Shown: in pieces, positions 1 through 7,322 of the stretch
How positions within the stretch are numbered: position 1 is the first letter of the stretch
Layout: every line of letters begins with the position of its first letter
NCBI GenBank assembly: GCA_020161295.1
Contig: JAIUOA010000002.1
Coordinates: 248,001-312,000 of the forward strand
DNA length: 64,000 nucleotides
Origin: Bacillota bacterium
GTDB lineage: Bacteria > Bacillota > Clostridia > Peptostreptococcales > Acidaminobacteraceae
Direction of reading: 5' to 3'
Program-made: the position numbers and the translations under genes
The notes under the pieces: model-generated
Told to the model about the DNA's origin: nothing
Databases searched by the model: none
What the model saw: the letters and a program-made list of their open reading frames with translations, nothing else

Positions 1-2
1 AT

Positions 3-398
3 AAAAGTGTGATCGGGAAGATTAAAATTTCTAAAATCGATTTAACCATGCCCTTATTAATGGGCGCAACAGAGAGAAACTTAAATCGAGGGGCTGCTGT
101 AATCAGTGGGACTTCTCCTATAGGAGAGATTGGAAATGTAGGTATTGCAGGCCACAGAGGACGTTCATATGGCGTTTTTTTCAACAGGCTTAACGAGATT
201 GAAGTGGGCGATATCATAGAGGTCACTGCAAATAAAAAAATATATAAATATACGGTTTATGAAACGTTAATCGTAGAACCCACAGACATATCCGTTCTTT
301 ACAGAAACGATGAAGATAAGATCTTGACGCTGGTTACCTGTGAACCCGTTAAAAATCCTACACATCGTTTGATTGTACACGCGTTACAAAATCCTTAA
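3..398 (+). CDS. class D sortase, 3' part (5' end outside window)
   Basis: This is a sortase, a membrane-anchored cysteine transpeptidase that attaches surface proteins to the cell wall. The reading frame is open to the window edge, so the start codon, the N-terminal membrane segment and part of the barrel are missing. Counting from the GTG at 9, the catalytic set is present: His49 in AGHRG, Cys111 in TLVTCEP and Arg120 in THRLIV. The segment between them (YGVFFNRLNEI, then EVGDIIEV) is typical of class D enzymes from Clostridia and Bacilli. No substrate with a sorting signal is visible nearby. The next gene encodes a secreted protein under riboswitch control, so the two may share a cell-surface role, but that is inference. 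Confidence 0.9.
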   Translation, partial: KSVIGKIKISKIDLTMPLLMGATERNLNRGAAVISGTSPIGEIGNVGIAGHRGRSYGVFFNRLNEIEVGDIIEVTANKKIYKYTVYETLIVEPTDISVLYRNDEDKILTLVTCEPVKNPTHRLIVHALQNP

Positions 399-442
399 AA
401 TGGTTGTAATCGTTTCTTAATTTTAATTGGATTTTTTTGTGC

Positions 443-448
443 TATAAT
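443..448 (+). promoter_or_regulatory. -10 element of the riboswitch-transglutaminase transcript
   Basis: A perfect TATAAT lies about 37 bases before the first GEMM aptamer. No convincing -35 hexamer is found at 16-18 bases upstream (the region is AT-rich), so this is a probable but not certain promoter for the leader and the gene at 714. No terminator is seen between the sortase gene and this site, so readthrough is also possible. Confidence 0.5.
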
Positions 449-484
449 GGATTTATAACAGAACATAACACTGTGAGGAGACAC

Positions 485-577
485 TCTTTTCACGATAAAG
501 GCAAACCATTGGAAACGATGGGACGCAAAGCCATAGGGCCTTTCGAAAGAATGGCAGCCGAGCCGCCGAACGAGAAG
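485..577 (+). ncRNA. c-di-GMP-I (GEMM-I) riboswitch, first of a tandem pair
   Basis: The core has the class hallmarks in order: GGCAAACC, a short helix capped by a GAAA tetraloop, GGGACGCAAAGCC, a second hairpin and GGCAGCCG. The outer helix P1 can pair CTTTTC (485-490) with GAGAAG (572-577). The base just before GCAAACC (position 500) is G. It aligns with position 20 of the well-studied Vibrio Vc2 aptamer, where G is the c-di-GMP form. P1 is followed at once by a T-rich run (578-591), so ligand-stabilised P1 could act as a terminator-like element. That last point is inference from the layout. Confidence 0.95.
501..560 (+). repeat. 60-base direct repeat shared by both aptamers (second copy 633-692)
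   Basis: Bases 501-560 and 633-692 are identical, while the flanking P1 arms and the bases just outside the block differ. This covers the aptamer core of both GEMM riboswitches. The pattern fits a tandem duplication, or gene conversion that keeps the cores alike while the expression platforms diverge. Confidence 0.95.
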
Positions 578-616
578 TTTTTTCTTTTTTTGAAAACTTA
601 ATCAACGTGATGAGAA

Positions 617-709
617 GTTCTCACCGATACTAGCAAACCATTGGAAACGATGGGACGCAAAGCCATAGGGCCTTTCGAAAGAATGGCAGCCGCGCTACCG
701 AAGGGAGAA
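617..709 (+). ncRNA. GEMM-I riboswitch, second of a tandem pair (A at position 20)
   Basis: This aptamer repeats the same core as the first; bases 633-692 are identical to 501-560. P1 can pair TTCTC (618-622) with GAGAA (705-709), and that 3' arm overlaps the GGGAG ribosome binding site of the gene at 714. The 5' arm can instead pair with TGAGA at 611-615. Ligand binding may therefore hide the ribosome binding site, giving translational OFF control (inference). The base before GCAAACC (position 632) is A rather than G, which is the change that marks GEMM-Ib RNAs responding to 3',3'-cGAMP. Ligand identity needs a binding test. Confidence 0.93.
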
Positions 710-713
710 ACTC

Positions 714-1505
714 ATGAAAAAAATGATCAGTTTATGGGCATTGACACTGTTCATAGTGACCACTATTGGAACCTCATTTGCAGGAACCAGCTTAATCACT
801 GCAGCGCCAGAAGATGGTCTGGTTAAAGTACAGCTAGCAGAGAAATCTACCGCTAAAATGTTGTTGCTTGTCGAAAAAGAGGGCGTTAAATACACCTATC
901 CACTCGTCGATATGGATGTTAACCAATTTCCACTTCAAATGGGAAATGGCAGCTACTCTGTACGCGTGATGCAAAACACCGAAGGAAACAAATACAAAGA
1001 GATTTCGAAACTAAATGTCGAATTGAATTTAACTGATTCAAAAGAAGTTTATCTCAACTCGATCCAAGATATTGAGTGGAATGCTACACAAGCGACCATC
1101 CTCAAAGCCAAAGAGTTGACGAAGGGTTTAACGACGGATTCACAAAAGGTGACCGCGATTTATAACTACATCACTAAAAACTTCAAATACGATTATACAA
1201 AGGCTAAAACGGTTGCCAGCGGTTATTTTCCGAATGTGGAGACCATATTCGCACTGAAAAAGGGAATCTGCTATGATTATGCATCCGTATTTGCTGCAAT
1301 GCTGCGTAGTGTCGATATTCCTACAAAGCTCATCAAAGGTTATGCAACACCAACTGGTACGACTTATCATGCATGGAATGAAGTCTATTTAGATGGCGTA
1401 TGGAAGACGATCGACACAACCGTTGATGCTGGATTTATCCAAGCAGGCAAAAAAGTGGCGATGTTTAAAAGTACATCTGATTATAAGGTTGAAAAACAAT
1501 ACTAA
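714..1505 (+). CDS. secreted transglutaminase-like protein under tandem GEMM control
   Basis: This 263-residue protein has an N-terminal signal peptide (MKKM, then a hydrophobic stretch to about residue 23) and a C-terminal transglutaminase-like papain fold. The likely triad is Cys186 in KKGICYDYA, His219 in TYHAWNEVY and Asp234 in KTIDTTVD. Residues 25-115 look like a beta-rich binding domain that I do not recognise. Such proteins act outside the membrane as proteases, cross-linkers or wall-binding proteins; the substrate here is unknown. The ATG at 714 follows GGGAG at 703-707, which lies in the P1 helix of the second riboswitch. A sortase gene lies just upstream and a terminator follows at 1531. 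Confidence 0.88.
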   Translation: MKKMISLWALTLFIVTTIGTSFAGTSLITAAPEDGLVKVQLAEKSTAKMLLLVEKEGVKYTYPLVDMDVNQFPLQMGNGSYSVRVMQNTEGNKYKEISKLNVELNLTDSKEVYLNSIQDIEWNATQATILKAKELTKGLTTDSQKVTAIYNYITKNFKYDYTKAKTVASGYFPNVETIFALKKGICYDYASVFAAMLRSVDIPTKLIKGYATPTGTTYHAWNEVYLDGVWKTIDTTVDAGFIQAGKKVAMFKSTSDYKVEKQY

Positions 1506-1530
1506 TAGATTTAACATTTGAACTTTATGA

Positions 1531-1558
1531 AATCTCCCTGGAATAGGGAGATTTTTTT
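1531..1558 (+). terminator. intrinsic terminator after the transglutaminase gene
   Basis: A 9-bp stem (AATCTCCCT / AGGGAGATT) with a 5-base loop is followed by seven T. It sits 26 bases after the stop codon and separates this gene from typA. Confidence 0.92.
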
Positions 1559-1664
1559 ACGCAATTAAGTTTTTGAAATGTTTACATTTTTTTCTATTAA
1601 TCTACACCGAAATAGGATACAATGATAAGGTTGTATTTCACGTAATTACCCTAGGAGAGAATTA

Positions 1665-3512
1665 ATGTCAAATGTTAAAGGCATCATCAATATCGCAGTA
1701 ATTGCCCATGTCGATGCGGGCAAGTCGACTTTGGTCGATGCGTTCTTAAATCAGTCAAATGTATTTAGAGCCAATGAAGTTGTACCAGATTGTGTTATGG
1801 ATAGTAATGATCTTGAGCGTGAAAGAGGAATTACCATTTACTCTAAGAACTGCTCAATTATGTATAATGATTATAAAATCAATATAGTGGATACACCAGG
1901 CCATGCCGACTTTTCTTCCGAAGTGGAAAGAATTATGAAAACGGTGGATGCCGTTATTTTGTTAGTCGATTCAAGCGAAGGCCCGATGCCACAAACGCGT
2001 TTTGTTTTGAAAAAATCACTTGAGCGAGGTCTGCGTCCGATTTTATTCATCAACAAAATTGATAAAAAAGATCAGCGTGCTGAGGAAGTTGTGGATTTGA
2101 CGTTTGATTTGTTCGTCGAACTCAATGCAACTGATGAACAGCTAGAGTTCCCTATCGTTTACGGCATCGCTAAAGAAGGCGTTGCGAAGCGTGATATGAA
2201 TGAGGAAAGCACGAGTTTAGCCCCTCTTTTTGAAACGATTCTTGAACACGTTTCGCCGTATTCTGAATCAGTAGAAGCACCACTTAAGCTTCAGATTTCT
2301 TCACTGGACTATGATGACTATGTGGGAAGATTGGGAATTGGCCGAATCGTAAGAGGTACCATACGTCAAGGGGAGCAGATTTCTGTTTGCAAACGCGAAG
2401 GCACTGTTGAGCGCGCAAAAATTTCTAAACTTTATGTTTATGAAGGATTGGTTAAAACAGAGGTACAAGAAGCGGTTGCAGGTGACATGGTCGTTATCGC
2501 AGGAATCGACGAGATTTCCATCGGTGAAACACTCTGTCATCCAGATGCAGTGGAGCCGATGCCGATGATCGAAATTGAAGAGCCAACTCTTTCTATGAAC
2601 TTCTTAATCAACGATTCGCCATTCTGTGGTCGCAGCGGTAAGTTTGTTACCAATCGTCATCTTAAGTCTCGCCTCGAAAAAGAGCTGGAAGTCAATGTAG
2701 GACTTCGCGTAGACCCACTTGATTCTGTTCAAGACGGATTTAGGGTTTCAGGTCGTGGTGAATTGCACCTCTCCATCTTACTCGAAAACATGAGACGTGA
2801 AGGGTATGAGGTAGCCGTTTCTAAACCACAGGTGTTAATGAAAACCATCGATGGCGTTCGCTATGAGCCTGTTGAGCGTGTTATTGCCATCGTCCCAGAT
2901 GAGTATTCAGGAGCCGTCATTTCAGAGCTAAGCATCCGAAAAGGCCTAATGGAGCTGATGCAAGCTGAGGAAGGACATACGCGCGTTGAGTTTGTCGTGC
3001 CGACGAGAGGATTGCTCGGTTATAGAAGTGAGTTTATCAACGTCACACGCGGCGAAGGCGTTTTAATTCGTTCATTCTACGAGTTTCAACCCTATAAGGG
3101 CGAGATTCCGAAGCGTACCAATGGCGTTCTCGTTTCACAACAAGGTGGCGTGGCGATGGCCTATTCATTATTTAACCTTTCTGAGCGTGCAACGATGATG
3201 ATTGAAGCAGGTACTGAAGTTTATGAGGGCATGATTATCGGTATCAACTCCAGAAGAGAAGATATGGTTGTTAACCCTACTAAGAATAAAAAACTGACGA
3301 ACACACGTGCATCGGGATCAGATGATGCCATCAAGCTTTTACCGCCAAAGATTTTCAATATGGAAGAGGCGTTAACCTTTATCGAAGACGATGAGCTTCT
3401 GGAGATCACACCAGATTCACTGCGCATGAGAAAAAGGGTGTTAAACGAAACTGACCGTGTGAGATTGAGAAATAAAATGAATAAAGAACTAGAAATGAAG
3501 GATGCCATGTAA
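1665..3512 (+). CDS. typA: ribosome-associated GTPase TypA/BipA
   Basis: This 615-residue protein is a translational GTPase of the BipA/TypA family, involved in 50S subunit assembly and stress or cold adaptation. The P-loop AHVDAGKST is at residues 14-22, followed by RGITI (switch I), DTPGHADF (G3) and NKID (G4). EF-G-like domains III and V and the BipA-specific C-terminal domain (for example GYRSEFINVTRGEGVL and SGSDDAIKLLPP) follow. The length is normal for the family. AGGAGAG precedes the ATG by a good distance. The stop codon lies inside the loop of the terminator at 3502. It appears to be a single-gene unit. Confidence 0.97.
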   Translation: MSNVKGIINIAVIAHVDAGKSTLVDAFLNQSNVFRANEVVPDCVMDSNDLERERGITIYSKNCSIMYNDYKINIVDTPGHADFSSEVERIMKTVDAVILLVDSSEGPMPQTRFVLKKSLERGLRPILFINKIDKKDQRAEEVVDLTFDLFVELNATDEQLEFPIVYGIAKEGVAKRDMNEESTSLAPLFETILEHVSPYSESVEAPLKLQISSLDYDDYVGRLGIGRIVRGTIRQGEQISVCKREGTVERAKISKLYVYEGLVKTEVQEAVAGDMVVIAGIDEISIGETLCHPDAVEPMPMIEIEEPTLSMNFLINDSPFCGRSGKFVTNRHLKSRLEKELEVNVGLRVDPLDSVQDGFRVSGRGELHLSILLENMRREGYEVAVSKPQVLMKTIDGVRYEPVERVIAIVPDEYSGAVISELSIRKGLMELMQAEEGHTRVEFVVPTRGLLGYRSEFINVTRGEGVLIRSFYEFQPYKGEIPKRTNGVLVSQQGGVAMAYSLFNLSERATMMIEAGTEVYEGMIIGINSRREDMVVNPTKNKKLTNTRASGSDDAIKLLPPKIFNMEEALTFIEDDELLEITPDSLRMRKRVLNETDRVRLRNKMNKELEMKDAM

Positions 3513-3531
3513 AAACATGGCATTTTTTTTA
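3502..3531 (+). terminator. intrinsic terminator overlapping the typA stop codon
   Basis: An 8-bp perfect stem (ATGCCATG / CATGGCAT) has a 6-base loop that contains the typA TAA at 3510-3512. A run of eight T follows. Confidence 0.93.
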
Positions 3532-3539
3532 TTCTTTAA

Positions 3540-3568
3540 TTTACAAATAATAACAAATGGAATATAAT
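3540..3568 (+). promoter_or_regulatory. sigma-A-type promoter of the TadE/kinase group
   Basis: TTTACA at 3540-3545 and a perfect TATAAT at 3563-3568 are separated by 17 bases, with the start codon of the first gene 27 bases after the -10. Together with the terminator just before, this shows that the four genes from 3595 to 6999 start their own transcript. Confidence 0.85.
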
Positions 3569-3594
3569 GGTAAAAACAGTTAATGGGAGGCTGT

Positions 3595-3951
3595 ATGATT
3601 AGCATAGAGCTCGTTTTAATAATTCCGATAATACTTGTCTTGATGATGGCGTGTTTAGTGCTTATCCAGTTTGTTACAGAGTGGGCCAGCTTCGAACTGG
3701 ATTCCAGTGAAGTGTTCCTAAACGCGTTGCTCTCGCCACCCATAAAAGAGACGGCGATTCAGATGGATGATTTCGGCATCTGGCAGACCTATCAATACAG
3801 TAGGCAGTATGAATGGCAAAGCCGTTTGAGAAATGTCATCGACCAACAGGTCATCTTAGTGAGCGCGCTAGAGCGTAAATCCTATAGCCGAGTCTGGGGT
3901 AGCTTTGTTAAGCATACGTCAGATGAAATCCTTAATGAGGATGTTAATTAG
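3595..3951 (+). CDS. TadE-like membrane protein (small)
   Basis: This 118-residue protein has the TadE/pseudopilin-like plan: a very short N-terminus, then one hydrophobic helix (about residues 3-26) with Glu at position 5 (MISIELVLIIP), followed by a soluble domain. TadE-family proteins are minor pilins or pilus-associated proteins of the Flp/Tad system. I chose the ATG at 3595 because MISIEL places the helix at the extreme N-terminus and GGGAGG lies just before it. An ATG at 3583 would overlap the ribosome binding site. The stop overlaps the ribosome binding site of the next gene. No Tad ATPase or platform gene is in the window. Confidence 0.7.
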   Translation: MISIELVLIIPIILVLMMACLVLIQFVTEWASFELDSSEVFLNALLSPPIKETAIQMDDFGIWQTYQYSRQYEWQSRLRNVIDQQVILVSALERKSYSRVWGSFVKHTSDEILNEDVN

Positions 3952-3960
3952 GAGGTGATG

Positions 3961-5757
3961 ATGGAGAATCATGAAGGAGGCGCTAAAGCCCATACTTTCA
4001 GAAAAGTGAAAGCGTGTTTAAACACAGACTCAAATGCGAGAAAAAAAGGAGCGGTTTCAATTTTAATGGTCATTGTCATTCCCATTTTCATCATGGGCTG
4101 TTTACTGGTTTATCAGATCCTCTATCAAAGACAAGTCAACATGCGAACGGAAAAAATAGTGCTCGCCTGTAGTGATGCCTATTTATCGATGTACAATGGC
4201 TATTTGTTTGATGAACTGGCACTGTTGGCGAATAACAAATCTCCAGGCGTTGAAGTTATGGTACGCGAGTATCTAATCAAAAATAAAATCATTGATACAA
4301 GTGTCGAAATCTCGTTTGATGCTTCATACATGGGGTTAGATCAGCCTGACTATTTTAGAGAGGCCATATACTACGCGTCAACCGCACAAATTGGGCGTTC
4401 CATAGTGCGTATGGGGGATGAATGGATTAATCAGCTTTCTGCCATCCAAACGCTACGTAAGGTTTTAAAGTCGTATAATACACTACTGGATAATATTGCA
4501 GACGTTTCAAAAATGACGGGAATTGAAACGACACTGGAAATGCTAACCACTATTGAAAAGAACCAGTTTCTAGAAGGCATCGATAAATTAAGTGCGCGTT
4601 GTGAAGAAGAGGAGGGTAAGCTTGCGGCCATCACCAATCAATTGCGGTTGATAGAATCGCAAATAAAGGGTGAAGCAGCGGGTGCAAAGGCGTTTGTCGA
4701 TTCTCAACACGCACTAGTCATGGAAGCCTTAGATCAAGCAAGATTGGGCATCCAGGGAATCAAAGCGTTAGTTGAGCAAGTTAAGGATCAGCCAACGCTT
4801 GAGCATGAAGTGTTATGGCGAGAAATGGTGGACGAGCAGCTAAAGGACTTGAGGTCACGTTACCAGAATGAGGAGACGGACTTGTTAGATGCTCTAAAAA
4901 AAGCGATTATCGAAGCGGAGAAAGTCGTTTTTAGTGGTGAAGAAACGAAACGAAAACTCACCCTACCAAAGCCTTCAGCGTCATATGAAATTACAGAGGC
5001 GTTACCTAAGCTCTCAAGTGCTGATAGATGGCTGATAAATGAATACCTTCTGATGGTTTTTAGTAGTTATGATGAAAACTGTCCGCGAAACTTGAACGCA
5101 GAGAAACGGAAAAATATTAATCGTCCTTTAAAGGCTGAGGTCGAATATTTGCTGACGGGTGAGGTCGCTGAAGCAAACAGCTTGTCACTTGTTAGACTTA
5201 AAATGTTTGCCTTAAGAGAGGGTGCAAATCTTATCGGGATTATAACCAGTCAGGAAAAGATGGCGACTTTAACGAGAAGCACATTAGCAATTCCACCTCC
5301 CTGGAGGCAGGTTGCTTTAGCGACTATGCTTGGCGGATGGGCGACGATTGAAAGCTACTATGATGTTCGTAAACTGGTTGCGGGGGAAGGGCTTCATCTG
5401 ATCAAAACCCCTGACGAGTGGACGTTGTCATTGGAACAACTGCTGGAGGGGCATTTGCCACAATATACGAAACAACAGCATACTGGGGTAAAATCAATTA
5501 CGGATCCAAGGCTTTATTATCAAGATTACTTAAGGCTTTTGCTCTACTTTCAAACGGATGAAATAACCCTTTCTAGAACCATGGCATTAATGGATAGTGA
5601 GTTGTGGTGGGCATCTGATCAAAAGGCGACACTTGAGCATTATGCCATCGGCTTCGATCTTCATTTTCAAGTGGAGCATCCTTGGGGAGACGTATTCGAT
5701 TATCGAATGAAACAATCCATTTACCCAGGGGTTCCTGGAGAAAGTGTACATCCGTGA
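3961..5757 (+). CDS. DUF5702-like membrane-anchored protein with coiled coil
   Basis: This protein of about 598 residues has one N-terminal membrane helix (from KKGAVSILMVIVIPIF), then VNMRTEKIVLACSDAYLSMYNGYLFDELALLA. That plan resembles DUF5702 and TadG-like proteins found next to TadE genes in Clostridia. Residues of about 190-320 are rich in Glu, Lys and Leu and predict a long coiled coil; the C-terminal 250 residues are mixed and unrecognised. I take the ATG at 3961, five bases after AGGAGG; GTG 3955 and ATG 3958 are possible but too close. It probably works at the outer face of the membrane with its TadE neighbours. The function is unknown. Confidence 0.65.
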   Translation: MENHEGGAKAHTFRKVKACLNTDSNARKKGAVSILMVIVIPIFIMGCLLVYQILYQRQVNMRTEKIVLACSDAYLSMYNGYLFDELALLANNKSPGVEVMVREYLIKNKIIDTSVEISFDASYMGLDQPDYFREAIYYASTAQIGRSIVRMGDEWINQLSAIQTLRKVLKSYNTLLDNIADVSKMTGIETTLEMLTTIEKNQFLEGIDKLSARCEEEEGKLAAITNQLRLIESQIKGEAAGAKAFVDSQHALVMEALDQARLGIQGIKALVEQVKDQPTLEHEVLWREMVDEQLKDLRSRYQNEETDLLDALKKAIIEAEKVVFSGEETKRKLTLPKPSASYEITEALPKLSSADRWLINEYLLMVFSSYDENCPRNLNAEKRKNINRPLKAEVEYLLTGEVAEANSLSLVRLKMFALREGANLIGIITSQEKMATLTRSTLAIPPPWRQVALATMLGGWATIESYYDVRKLVAGEGLHLIKTPDEWTLSLEQLLEGHLPQYTKQQHTGVKSITDPRLYYQDYLRLLLYFQTDEITLSRTMALMDSELWWASDQKATLEHYAIGFDLHFQVEHPWGDVFDYRMKQSIYPGVPGESVHP

Positions 5758-6356
5758 AGCAGATGAGAAAGCGGGGCAGTGTCGTAATCGAAGCGGTCAT
5801 CACGTTCAGTTTGTTTCTCATGACATTAATCATTCTGATAGGAACATTGATGACCATCGTCGTCGACGAGAAGCTTGACTGGGCTGCGATGAGAACCAAA
5901 GATGAGCTAGCCTTCAGTCTGATGCCCTTTAAAGGCCATTCATCCCACTTGATCAATTCAATCGAGAATCACCTTTTGACGCAGATGGCGCAGATCATCA
6001 CCGATGATAAGGTTTCTGAATTGGGCATGACTTCGATGGTAAAGGGACTGGAGCAATCGCGTCTAAGGGCAAATGCACATGGCATAGGGGAGTTGACGCT
6101 CCACTATGAATACGCGTTTCTTTCACTGAAGAAAGAAAGTTTTTTGATTCTTCCGGTAGCCCCTCTCGTGATTTCTGATGGCATCACGTTTGATGATGAC
6201 CTCGTCTATATCACGAATTATGGTGAAAAATACCATCTCTCAAAATGCTATCATTTGAGGAAGAGCAAGTACGGCATAAAAATCGATGAAGCAAAAGCGA
6301 AGGGCTATGAACCTTGTAAAAACTGTCATGGAGGAGCGAATGAATCAAATTGGTGA
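5754..6356 (+). CDS. TadE-like protein with C-terminal zinc-binding motif
   Basis: This 200-residue protein starts with a TadE-type signature (RKRGSVVIEAVITFSLFL, membrane helix about residues 8-32). It ends with a metal-binding motif: His161, Cys165, His167, then Cys188 and Cys191 in KGYEPCKNC. This end resembles the small Ada-like zinc motif (YHxxxC, then GYxPCxxC) that is found on many secreted or membrane proteins of Firmicutes. The GTG at 5754 overlaps the TGA of the previous gene by four bases, a common translational coupling; ATG 5763 is the alternative. The start of the kinase gene overlaps its 3' end. Confidence 0.7.
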   Translation: MKQMRKRGSVVIEAVITFSLFLMTLIILIGTLMTIVVDEKLDWAAMRTKDELAFSLMPFKGHSSHLINSIENHLLTQMAQIITDDKVSELGMTSMVKGLEQSRLRANAHGIGELTLHYEYAFLSLKKESFLILPVAPLVISDGITFDDDLVYITNYGEKYHLSKCYHLRKSKYGIKIDEAKAKGYEPCKNCHGGANESNW

Positions 6357-6999
6357 AGGATATGTACAAGTTGGACGGCTGAACCCGAGTATCTCATTTT
6401 ATATAAATGAAAAAACAGAGCATAAAGTCGTCATTAAACGCATACTGATTACTCAGGGATTTAAGGAGCTCGCAGTATACAAAAGGATCAACCAGCTATG
6501 TTTGAATGGTGTTCCTAAGCTCTTGGATTATTGGATGGATGAACGATATTTGTATTTAAAGATTTCACATATGGCGGGCATTTCTTTGAATCGTATTCAC
6601 GAGCCATCCCATGCGGCACTTAAGCGCCACTTTATCGATCGTTTTGATCAGGTAATCTTTTTCGCTGAGCAAATGCTTAAGAACTTCCATCGAACGGGTT
6701 ATTTACACCTCGATATAAAGCCTGAGAATCTTATGCTCGATGAAACGTTAAACCTAACCTTAATCGATTTTGGCGTTTCGGCGGCATCGACAGAGCAACA
6801 AACGAATGGTGGTACATTAGCTTTTATGGCGCCTGAAGCGGTCCATATGACAGCGCCAGTCGATGAACTTTCAGATGCGTTTAGTTTAGGGATGTCACTT
6901 AAATATGTGGTAGAGGGGGAAATCAGCAGGTTATCACGGTCTGGACTTGAGCGGTTATCTGAGTTGTGTCATCAAGATAAAAAATTACGCCGTTATTAA
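6340..6999 (+). CDS. small Hanks-type protein kinase
   Basis: This 219-residue protein has the core of a Ser/Thr-type kinase: Lys33 in KVVIKR, HLDIKPEN at 123-130 (catalytic Asp125), DFG at 143-145 and APE at 164-166. It is shorter than a usual kinase domain. The glycine-rich loop is not recognisable (VGRLNPSISF in its place) and the C-terminal lobe is cut short, with no transmembrane or PASTA segment. It is cytosolic and likely acts on the TadE-group proteins or their assembly factors (inference from position). The ATG at 6340 lies after GGAGG and overlaps the previous gene by 17 bases. Confidence 0.82.
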   Translation: MNQIGEGYVQVGRLNPSISFYINEKTEHKVVIKRILITQGFKELAVYKRINQLCLNGVPKLLDYWMDERYLYLKISHMAGISLNRIHEPSHAALKRHFIDRFDQVIFFAEQMLKNFHRTGYLHLDIKPENLMLDETLNLTLIDFGVSAASTEQQTNGGTLAFMAPEAVHMTAPVDELSDAFSLGMSLKYVVEGEISRLSRSGLERLSELCHQDKKLRRY

Positions 7000-7020
7000 T
7001 GAAATTTTAACAAAAAAGCC

Positions 7021-7060
7021 TTGCATTCCTTTAATGAATTCGGTATTATTACATTAAAGG
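7021..7060 (+). promoter_or_regulatory. promoter inside a 33-bp dyad, upstream of the zinc-ribbon gene
   Basis: TTGCAT (7021-7026) and TATTAT (7044-7049) are 17 bases apart and form a good sigma-A promoter. A perfect inverted repeat, CCTTTAATG (7028-7036) and CATTAAAGG (7052-7060), brackets the -10 element. No T-run follows the second arm, so a terminator is unlikely. This looks like an operator for a dimeric regulator, unidentified. Confidence 0.6.
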
Positions 7061-7098
7061 ATAATTGTATACAAAAATGCAATGATGGAGGGCGGATC

Positions 7099-7257
7099 AT
7101 GAGAGATGTTGTGAAGGGCAATCAGTTTGAAGTGAAATTTTGCAAAAGATGTGGAGATGAAAAGAAGCTCAACAAGTTTAATCTCTGCAAAACATGTGAG
7201 TCTGAAGTCGATTATGAATATGCCATGATGTACGAAACAAAAACAAAGGAACAATAA
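7099..7257 (+). CDS. small zinc-ribbon protein
   Basis: This 52-residue protein has two CxxC pairs, Cys15/Cys18 (FCKRCGD) and Cys30/Cys33 (LCKTCES), which form a probable zinc ribbon. An acidic and aromatic tail follows. GGAGGG precedes the ATG at 7099 with good spacing, and the gene has its own promoter, so it is likely real despite its size. It is not a known ribosomal protein. A DNA- or RNA-binding or adaptor role is possible, but nothing in the sequence decides it. Confidence 0.6.
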   Translation: MRDVVKGNQFEVKFCKRCGDEKKLNKFNLCKTCESEVDYEYAMMYETKTKEQ

Positions 7258-7322
7258 AGAAAAAGGGTTTACGGAAAAGTCACATATTTTTCTTATTGTG
7301 TTTTCCCAGTATATGTTATAAT

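Noticed and set aside
641..826. Open frame across the second GEMM riboswitch
   Set aside because: It reads through the aptamer core, which is RNA structure, and overlaps the transglutaminase start in another frame.
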